DNA of 11,337 nt from Chthoniobacter sp. (GTDB lineage Bacteria > Verrucomicrobiota > Verrucomicrobiia > Chthoniobacterales > Chthoniobacteraceae), in assembly GCA_025351065.1 (NCBI GenBank), contig JANXWQ010000631.1, positions 1 to 11,337 on the forward strand, written 5' to 3'. The position numbers were made by a program, and so were the translations under genes. The notes under the pieces were generated by a model that ran no database searches, was not told the origin of the DNA, and saw only the letters and a list, made by a program, of their open reading frames with translations. Positions 5,371-11,337 of this stretch are shown here, piece after piece (within the stretch, counting starts at the first letter, position 1; each line of letters begins with the position of its first letter).

Positions 5371-6258
5371 ATGAGTTCCCCGCAAAACACCATCGCCATC
5401 GTTTACGACTACGACCAGACGCTCTCGCCGAACTACATGCAGGACGAGGTGCTCTTTCCCACCTTCGGCATTGACGCCAAGAAATTCTGGTCCCGCTGCC
5501 ACGACCTCGTCAAAACGCAGGGCTTCGACAACGAACTCGCCTACATGAAGGCGCTGCTCGATGTCATGGACATCGACCGCCCGACCAATGCCCGCCTGCG
5601 CGAACTCGGCACCGGCCTCCAGTTCTTTCCCGGCCTGCCCGAGATGTTCGACGAATTCCGCACCGTCCTGCTCACCCCGCAGCACGAGGCCCACGGCATC
5701 CGCGTCGAGCATTACATTATCTCCAGCGGGTTGAAGCCGCTCATCGAAGGCTCGCGCATCGCCCCGCATGTGCGCGCGATTTTCGGCTGCGAATTCGCCG
5801 AGGACAAAGACGGGCGCATCACCTTTCCGAAGCGCGTCATCTCGCACACGCAAAAGACCCAGTACCTTTTCCGCATCAACAAAGGCCTGCTCGACCACGC
5901 CCAGGACGTGAACGACCACATGCCCGCCGAGCTGCGGCCCGTGCCCTTTGAGCACATGATCTACGTCGGCGACGGCCCGACCGATGTGCCGTGCTTCACC
6001 GTCGTCCGCCAGCACGGCGGCCACGCCATCGCCGTCTACAACGCCGCCGAACCCTCGCGCTCCAGCTTCAAAAAGTGCTACCAGCTCTCCACCCACGCCG
6101 ACCGCGTGCGCCACATCGCGCCCGCCGACTACCGCGCCGGCTCGCACCTGCGGCTGCTGCTCGAGCAGATGGTCGAGGAAGTCGCCACCCGCATCGTCGA
6201 GCGCCGCGCCCGCGACCTCGAAGCCGGCACTATCCGCGCGCCACGGCACACCGACTAA
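5371..6258 (+). CDS. HAD-family phosphatase (phosphoserine phosphatase-like)
   Basis: A 295-residue cytoplasmic HAD hydrolase. Motif I is DYDQT with the nucleophile Asp13 and general acid/base Asp15. Motif II is probably IISSG with Ser118 or Ser119. Motif III is a lysine after RVISHTQK (Lys162) or in RINKG (Lys171). Motif IV is VGDGPTD with Asp201 and Asp205 for magnesium. A helical cap of about 70 residues sits between motifs I and II (18-90), as in the phosphoserine-phosphatase branch. The predicted reaction is phosphomonoester hydrolysis; the substrate cannot be told from the sequence. The protein is longer than SerB-type enzymes (about 210-225), with an extra Arg-rich helical tail (about 250-295). 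The gene starts 18 bases after the epimerase stop without a Shine-Dalgarno and ends 1 base before the next ATG. Confidence 0.88.
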   Translation: MSSPQNTIAIVYDYDQTLSPNYMQDEVLFPTFGIDAKKFWSRCHDLVKTQGFDNELAYMKALLDVMDIDRPTNARLRELGTGLQFFPGLPEMFDEFRTVLLTPQHEAHGIRVEHYIISSGLKPLIEGSRIAPHVRAIFGCEFAEDKDGRITFPKRVISHTQKTQYLFRINKGLLDHAQDVNDHMPAELRPVPFEHMIYVGDGPTDVPCFTVVRQHGGHAIAVYNAAEPSRSSFKKCYQLSTHADRVRHIAPADYRAGSHLRLLLEQMVEEVATRIVERRARDLEAGTIRAPRHTD

Positions 6259-6259
6259 A

Positions 6260-6994
6260 ATGGAAGCTGGGACGCTCAACTGCCCCATGTGCGGCGCATC
6301 CGCCGCGACCGATGCCACGCAATGCGAGCACTGCCACGCGCGGCTCGCCACCATCGCGTGCCCCTTGTGCTTCGGCATGCTTTTCCTCGGGTCAAAATTC
6401 TGCCCGCACTGCGGCGCCAAAGCCGCGCGCCTCACCGAGCCCGACGACATCCAGCGCCAGTGCCCCTCCTGCCACATCGGCCTTCAAGCCCTCGCGCTCG
6501 GCACCTCGAAAGTCCACGAATGTCCGCAGTGCAGCGGGCTGTGGGTCGATGTGGAAACCTTCCAGGAAATCTGCGCCGACCGCGACCGGCAGGCCGCGGT
6601 GCTCGGCGGCGCCACGCCCGACCCGCTGGCCACGCCGCAGCTCACACTCGACGAAGTGCGCTACCGCCCCTGCCCCGTCTGCCGCACGTTGATGAACCGC
6701 CTCAATTTTTCCGAGCGCTCCGGCGTCATCATCGACATCTGCCGCGGGCACGGCTCGTGGTTCGACCGCGACGAACTGCGCCGCATCGTCGAGTTCATCC
6801 GCGCCGGCGGGCTCGAAGCGGCCCGCGCCCGCGACCTTCAGCATTGGGAAACGGAAAAGCGCAGGCACCGGCCCGCGCCCATCGCGAGCATCGGCCAACC
6901 GTTCAGCGCGGGCGTGCCTGCGGGCACCGCTTGGGATTTGTCCGATGTGCTCGGCTGGATCGGCCGGGCGATCTTCGATTTCTGGCTCCGCTGA
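6260..6994 (+). CDS. Zinc-ribbon protein with two zf-TFIIB-type domains
   Basis: A 244-residue protein with four zinc knuckles. Residues 8-51 hold a double zinc ribbon: Cys8/11/22/25 and Cys34/37/48/51. Residues 68-101 form one zf-TFIIB-like unit (PF13453 type): Cys68/71/88/91, ending CSGLWVDVETF. Residues 138-178 form a second: Cys138/141/161 and His164, ending GSWFDRDELRR. The C-terminus (230-244, GWIGRAIFDFWLR) is amphipathic and could touch membrane or partner protein. No enzyme domain is seen. Such proteins are generally of unknown function; nucleic-acid or protein binding is inference. ATG 6260 follows the HAD stop by one base and starts just before the first zinc pair, which decides it; the open frame upstream (to 5984) is a shadow of the HAD gene. 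Coupling to HAD is likely, as no Shine-Dalgarno is visible. Confidence 0.85.
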   Translation: MEAGTLNCPMCGASAATDATQCEHCHARLATIACPLCFGMLFLGSKFCPHCGAKAARLTEPDDIQRQCPSCHIGLQALALGTSKVHECPQCSGLWVDVETFQEICADRDRQAAVLGGATPDPLATPQLTLDEVRYRPCPVCRTLMNRLNFSERSGVIIDICRGHGSWFDRDELRRIVEFIRAGGLEAARARDLQHWETEKRRHRPAPIASIGQPFSAGVPAGTAWDLSDVLGWIGRAIFDFWLR

Positions 6995-7014
6995 CACGGC
7001 CGCGAACCCATCGA

Positions 7015-7050
7015 GGAACGAAGCATTTTCAGCACGTTCCCTGCTCTTTT
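7015..7050 (+). terminator. Weak terminator candidate after the zinc-ribbon gene
   Basis: GGAACG (7015-7020) pairs with CGTTCC (7035-7040) around a 14-base loop, and TTTT follows at 7047-7050 after a 6-base gap. The stem is short, the loop long and the T-run displaced, so this is tentative. It lies 21 bases after the zinc-ribbon stop and would separate the cluster from the large exported protein gene. The rest of 7051-7151 shows no promoter, riboswitch or Shine-Dalgarno that I can support. Confidence 0.25.
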
Positions 7051-7151
7051 ACAGCCCGTCGCCAAACGCCACCGTGCCGGCCGAAGCCTGCTGAATTACA
7101 GGAAAAGTAACTTGTAGCGTCGGGCTTCAGTGGCAGATTGAAGAAATTATT

Positions 7152-10100
7152 ATGCTTCACCCGTTTACCCGTTTACCAATTCGCCTGCTCGCGATGGTCA
7201 TTTTTTGCTGCCTCGGGGCGCTGAGCTTTGGGCAAAGCCCCCAGCTTTACCTGAAATTCGACGGCAATCTCACGGACTCTTCCGCCGCCGGCATCATCAC
7301 CGCGGTCACGCCGAGCGCGGCTTGGACGCCGACCTACGGGCCGGACCGTTTCGGGGTGGCGAACAAGGCGATCATCTTCGCCGGCTCGCAGAGTCTGCAA
7401 CTCGTCGCCGGGGCGCTGCCGGGGAACTCGAACCAGGCGCTGGGCTTGCGTAACGCGGGCGGAACCAACACGTCCTTTACGCTGACGGCGTGGGTGAAGA
7501 TCAACTCGCTGCTGACTGGGTACAATACGATTTTCGGCAACCTCGGCAGCACTCCAGGCTCGCTGGTTGCAGGATTTTATATTAATTCAGGCCAAGCCGT
7601 CTTTAGTTTCACCGGCTTTTTTCCGGCCCCTGGCACCATAAACTCACTCGTCGCCGGTGCGTGGTACCATGTCGCGTATGTCTATGACGCGGCGACGGGC
7701 ACCCAGCGTTTTTACCTCAACGGCGTCCCGGAATTGACGCGCACCATAGCCAACACCATCACGTCAGCCGACCTTTTGCTTGGCAATTTTGGCACCGCCA
7801 CGGCCAACGATAACGATCTCCAAGGCTCGCTCGACGAGGTGGCCGTGTTTAACTCCGCGCTTTCCAGCGCGAAAATTCAGGCGCTCTACAACGGTGCGAG
7901 TCCCAGCAGCCTGCCCGCTACATTCACCGCGCCAAAGCTGCCGGGCGCGCTGGGTGCGGCCGGAGTGTGGGGGGTGCGTGAGATTAAAAACTATCCCGGG
8001 CTGACTTATAACACGCTCGTGCAGGCGGACCGTATCCTCAATGCCTACGCCACCACACCGGGCGGCACGGTGGCCCAGTACAATTCTTCGGTCATCAATT
8101 TCACGGATCCAAACGCCCCCGGTAATCTCGGGGCATTTGCCAACGAGGCGAATTTCGGCACAAACACGCCCGGCCCTGACACCAATTTTCTGCTGCTCGC
8201 CAAGGCCACCGTGCGGATCGCCATCGAGGACGACTACACGTTTGGCTTTATCGGCGACGACGGCTCGCGGCTGCGCATCGTGGGCCAGACCTTCACCAGC
8301 ACCTCCACCGTCAATGGCGCGGGGGGCAATCCCGTGCCGCCCGCCAACGTCGGCGACGCGCTCTACTGGGCCAACACCACGACCAACAGCGGCACCATCG
8401 GCGTGGTGCATCTCCCGGCGGGCGACTACCCGCTGGAACTCACCTACTGGCAGGGCAGCGGCACTTCGAGTATCGAGGTTTTCGCCGCGCGCGGTGCCAA
8501 GACGGCGCTGGACACCACCTTTCAGCTCGTGGGCAATACGGCCGCGGGCGGCCTGCCACTGGTCAGCGATCCCGACACCGTGGCCACGCTCACGGCCAAT
8601 GGCGGCACCCAGCTTTTCGTCAACGGCGGCGTGCCGGCAAACCTCACCCTGGCGTGGAGCGTGGCCAACCCGACCACCACGCTGAGCATCGACCACGGCA
8701 TCGGCGCAGTCAGCCAGAACGGCTCCACCGTGCTCGCCTCACCCGCGGCCACGACCACGTACACCATCACCGCCAGCACCACCACGCTGGCTGGCGTGCA
8801 GACGACGACGAAAAGCGTGACCGTCTATGTGGATGCGCCGCCCACCGTGAGCATCACCGCCACGAACTCCACCGTGCTTACCGGCGCGAGCACCACTTTG
8901 AACTGGGTCGTCGGCTACGCCACCACGCTGACCTTGAACCCTGGAAACATCGACGTTACCGGCCAAACCAGCCGTGTGGTAACGCCCGCCGCAACCACCA
9001 CCTACACCCTCACAGCCACCAACGCCAACGGCTCCACCTCGCAGTCCATCCTCATCAATGTGGGCAACGCGCCCACGATCAATTCCTTCATCGTCGCCGA
9101 CCCGAACCCGCTCTACGGCGCGGAGACTTCGCTCCAGTGGAACGTGAGCAATGCCAACACCCTTTCGATCGATCAAAACGTCGGCCCAGTCACCGGCGCG
9201 ATCGGCGCGGTAAGCATCGCCCCGCTGCTCTCCGCGACCTACAAAATCACCGCAGTCAACGACTACGGCGCGAGCACCGCCTCGACCTCGGTGAACCAGC
9301 CGACGCCCATCGGGGTAAGTGCGGCCGGCTTCACCGCGCGGCGGGTCTTTGCCCAGGTCGCCACGCCCATTCCCTTCGCGGGCCAGGGTTATTTGCAAAG
9401 CGCGCTCAGCCTCATCGGCACTGGGCCAAACACGGGGCAGAACGAAATGAATGAAGCGACCCAGACCAACTACAGCACGGTGAATTTCACTGATGGCGTG
9501 GACGGCGACTTTCCCACGGGCAACAGTAATTTCCCCGGCGCGCCCAGCACGGGCACGCCCAACTACGCCGTGCAAATCACCGGCACGCTGGTCGTGAATT
9601 CGCCGGGAGCCTACACCTTTGTCGTGAACAGTTCATGGGGCTGCCGGCTGCGCATCGACGGCCAGGATGTGATCTTCAACGACTCCTCGCAGAATCCCGG
9701 CGACTCCACGGGCACCGTCACCCTTTCCAAGCCGACCGTAGCCATAGAAATCATCTCCTACGGCGTAAGCGGCAGTTCCGAAGTCGAACTGGGCTGGATT
9801 CGCCCGAACCTCGTCTGGACGCTGGTGGACAAGGTCACGCCCGCGGCTCCGGTCGTGCATGGGCAGTTGCTCATCTCGGAGTTCATGGCCAGCAATAGCA
9901 ACAGCCTCTCGGATGAAGACGGCGCGTCTTCCGACTGGCTGGAAATCTGGAACTCAAGTAATGCGACCGTCAACCTCGGCACCTACTTTTTAACCAACAA
10001 AGCCACCACCCTTAACAAGTGGGCTTTGCCCGCTTGGACCCTCGGACCGAACCAATACGCGGTCATTTTCGCATCCAACAAAAATCGCACGCCCGCGCAG

Positions 10101-11337
10101 GCGGTGGCCGGCGTGGACAATCCCGGCACCGTGGCCCAGCCGCATCTGCACACAAACTTCACGCTCACCAAAACCGGCGGCTACCTCGCGCTCACGCAAA
10201 GCAACGGGGCCGGCGGCTACAACGTCATCTCGTCGTTCAATCCCTACCCCGCGCAAAGCACGGACATCAGCTACGGCATCTCGGATGCCGAGAGTTATAT
10301 CGGCTTCATGGATGTGCCCACGCCCGGCAGCACAAATGCGGCGACGGTGCAGGGCTTTGTCGCCGACACGACCTTCAGCCAGCCGCGCGGACGTTACTCC
10401 GCGCCTTTCAACCTTACCCTCAGCACGCCCACTCCGGGCTGCACCATCCGCTACACCACGGACGGCAGCCTGCCGTCGCTGAGCCACGGCACCGTCTATA
10501 CCGGGCCGCTCTCCGTCGCCGGCACCTCCGCAGTGCGCGCCGCGGCCTACAAGCCCGGCTGGAAATCGTCCGCCGTGAACACTCAGACTTACCTTTTCAT
10601 CGACGATGTAGTTACCCAGACCAGCGTCAACGCCGTCTCGATCGGCTTTCCCAGCAGCCCAGTCAACGGGCAGGTCTTTCGCTATGGCATGACCCTCGGC
10701 AATGTCACCGCCGGCGGTGGCACGCTGGCCGACCTCAAAAGCGCCCTCACCAGCGCACCCACCATTTGCATGACGACCGACGTGGCCAACCTCGTCAATC
10801 CTACAACCGGCATCTACGTGAACCCCGGCCAGCACGATCTTTTTTGGGAGCGACCCGTCTCCATCGAATACCTAAACATGGGCGGCACCTCGGAATTTCA
10901 GATCAACGGCGGAGCGCGCATTCGCGGCGGTTTCTCGCGCAGCACCGGCAATCCGAAGCATGCCTTTCATCTCTACTTCCGTAACAGCCTTTACGACGGG
11001 AAGCTCAATTATAAAATCTTTGGCAACAGCGGCGCGTCCACCTTCAGCCAGATCGACATGCGCTGTGAGGAAAACTATTCGTGGAGCTTCGGCAACGATC
11101 CGCAGAACTCACTCATGCGCGAGGAATGGGGCCGGGCCACGGTGTTCGACATGGGGGAGCCTGGTTCGCACAACGGTTATTTTCATCTCTACATCAACGG
11201 CCTCTACTGGGGCATCTATAACTGGGAGGAGCGTACCGAGTCTGACTTTGGAGCGACCTATCTGGGCGGTAACAAGGACACTATCGATGTGCTCAAAAGC
11301 TCCGGAGCCAGCGGCAATCCGAGTTACTCCACGGAAG
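7152..11337 (+). CDS. Giant exported LamG/PA14/Ig-like/lamin-tail/CotH mosaic protein (3' end outside window)
   Basis: One uninterrupted frame of at least 1395 codons runs off the right edge. Residues 1-28 are a signal peptide (RLLAMVIFCCLGALSFG). Domains by sequence character are as follows. LamG-like lies at about 31-250 (LYLKFDGNL, GSLDEVAVFN). A PA14-like domain lies at about 262-475 (YTFGFIGDDGSRLRI). Three Ig-like repeats lie at 475-561, 562-638 and 639-719, the first two with an ATTTYT-type closing strand and the third with SATYKI. A second PA14-like domain lies at about 724-902 (GAYTFVVNSSWGCRLRIDG). A lamin-tail domain lies at about 904-1065 (LLISEFMASNSNSLSDEDG). A chitobiase-C-like domain lies at about 1073-1152 (CTIRYTTDGSLPS). 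A CotH-like domain runs from about 1153 on, with ARIRGGFSR, KHAFHLYFR and YFHLYINGLYWGIYNWEER. CotH proteins include a Bacillus spore-coat kinase; activity here is unproven because the rest of the domain lies outside. LTD-CotH exoproteins are common in Verrucomicrobia and Planctomycetes. ATG 7152 lacks a Shine-Dalgarno. The role is probably extracellular or surface binding. Confidence 0.9.
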   Translation, partial: MLHPFTRLPIRLLAMVIFCCLGALSFGQSPQLYLKFDGNLTDSSAAGIITAVTPSAAWTPTYGPDRFGVANKAIIFAGSQSLQLVAGALPGNSNQALGLRNAGGTNTSFTLTAWVKINSLLTGYNTIFGNLGSTPGSLVAGFYINSGQAVFSFTGFFPAPGTINSLVAGAWYHVAYVYDAATGTQRFYLNGVPELTRTIANTITSADLLLGNFGTATANDNDLQGSLDEVAVFNSALSSAKIQALYNGASPSSLPATFTAPKLPGALGAAGVWGVREIKNYPGLTYNTLVQADRILNAYATTPGGTVAQYNSSVINFTDPNAPGNLGAFANEANFGTNTPGPDTNFLLLAKATVRIAIEDDYTFGFIGDDGSRLRIVGQTFTSTSTVNGAGGNPVPPANVGDALYWANTTTNSGTIGVVHLPAGDYPLELTYWQGSGTSSIEVFAARGAKTALDTTFQLVGNTAAGGLPLVSDPDTVATLTANGGTQLFVNGGVPANLTLAWSVANPTTTLSIDHGIGAVSQNGSTVLASPAATTTYTITASTTTLAGVQTTTKSVTVYVDAPPTVSITATNSTVLTGASTTLNWVVGYATTLTLNPGNIDVTGQTSRVVTPAATTTYTLTATNANGSTSQSILINVGNAPTINSFIVADPNPLYGAETSLQWNVSNANTLSIDQNVGPVTGAIGAVSIAPLLSATYKITAVNDYGASTASTSVNQPTPIGVSAAGFTARRVFAQVATPIPFAGQGYLQSALSLIGTGPNTGQNEMNEATQTNYSTVNFTDGVDGDFPTGNSNFPGAPSTGTPNYAVQITGTLVVNSPGAYTFVVNSSWGCRLRIDGQDVIFNDSSQNPGDSTGTVTLSKPTVAIEIISYGVSGSSEVELGWIRPNLVWTLVDKVTPAAPVVHGQLLISEFMASNSNSLSDEDGASSDWLEIWNSSNATVNLGTYFLTNKATTLNKWALPAWTLGPNQYAVIFASNKNRTPAQAVAGVDNPGTVAQPHLHTNFTLTKTGGYLALTQSNGAGGYNVISSFNPYPAQSTDISYGISDAESYIGFMDVPTPGSTNAATVQGFVADTTFSQPRGRYSAPFNLTLSTPTPGCTIRYTTDGSLPSLSHGTVYTGPLSVAGTSAVRAAAYKPGWKSSAVNTQTYLFIDDVVTQTSVNAVSIGFPSSPVNGQVFRYGMTLGNVTAGGGTLADLKSALTSAPTICMTTDVANLVNPTTGIYVNPGQHDLFWERPVSIEYLNMGGTSEFQINGGARIRGGFSRSTGNPKHAFHLYFRNSLYDGKLNYKIFGNSGASTFSQIDMRCEENYSWSFGNDPQNSLMREEWGRATVFDMGEPGSHNGYFHLYINGLYWGIYNWEERTESDFGATYLGGNKDTIDVLKSSGASGNPSYSTE

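Noticed and set aside
5365..6477. 370-codon minus-strand frame across the HAD and zinc-ribbon genes
   Set aside because: It is antisense to genes with intact catalytic and zinc motifs and has no recognisable domain.
7051..7151. Possible riboswitch or structured leader before the giant protein gene
   Set aside because: GAAGCC (7083-7088) and GGCTTC (7123-7128) pair, as do TTAC and GTAA inside them, but I could not match the segment to a known riboswitch core and the stems are short.
7206..7211. Lipoprotein signal at the double cysteine of the giant protein
   Set aside because: The residues before the cysteines (Val-Ile-Phe) do not fit a lipobox, so a type I signal peptide ending near SFG is more likely.
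8654..9454. 266-codon plus-strand frame within the giant exported protein gene
   Set aside because: It is a His/Arg-rich out-of-frame shadow. The main frame is uninterrupted from 7152 to the window end with clear domain sequences.

Overview
The window is a GC-rich bacterial chromosome segment. It most resembles Verrucomicrobiota (or the wider Planctomycetota-Verrucomicrobiota-Chlamydiota group). This assignment is an inference from the gene mix, not from a marker gene: a stand-alone secretin, a very large exported LamG/PA14/lamin-tail/CotH protein, high GC, and almost no Shine-Dalgarno sequences. I see no rRNA, tRNA, CRISPR array, insertion sequence or integrase.

Layout. Bases 1-215 hold the 3' end of a plus-strand gene I cannot identify, followed by a spacer. 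Bases 240-3368 form a minus-strand block. Read in transcription order, it is a small four-helix membrane protein of the phage-holin-4/YvlD family (PF04020), then trpF (phosphoribosylanthranilate isomerase, tryptophan synthesis) overlapping it by a GTGA junction, then a 187-base regulatory gap, then a secretin (outer-membrane channel of the PilQ/GspD type). The gap holds a nested palindrome and repeated copies of the heptamer ATGAGAG.

From about 3370 the genes diverge. A tight plus-strand cluster (3478-6994) encodes an exported zinc N-acetylmuramoyl-L-alanine amidase with a TonB-like Pro-Lys/Pro-Glu linker, a TIGR01777-type NAD(P)-binding epimerase, a HAD-family phosphatase and a zinc-ribbon protein with four metal-binding knuckles. 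Gaps between these genes are 6, 18 and 1 bases, so one mRNA is likely.

The last 4.2 kb is a single open reading frame beginning at 7152 and running off the window (at least 1395 residues). It encodes a mosaic exported protein: signal peptide, LamG-like domain, PA14-like domain, three Ig-like repeats of about 80 residues, a second PA14-like domain, lamin-tail domain, chitobiase C-terminal-like domain, and the first part of a CotH kinase-like domain.

How they relate: envelope functions dominate (secretin, amidase, small membrane protein, giant exported protein), with single housekeeping enzymes between them. I see no defence or mobile system. The points most worth a second look are the heptamer/palindrome region before the secretin, the two divergent promoters predicted to give nearly leaderless mRNAs, the TonB-like linker in the amidase, and the CotH-type mosaic protein.
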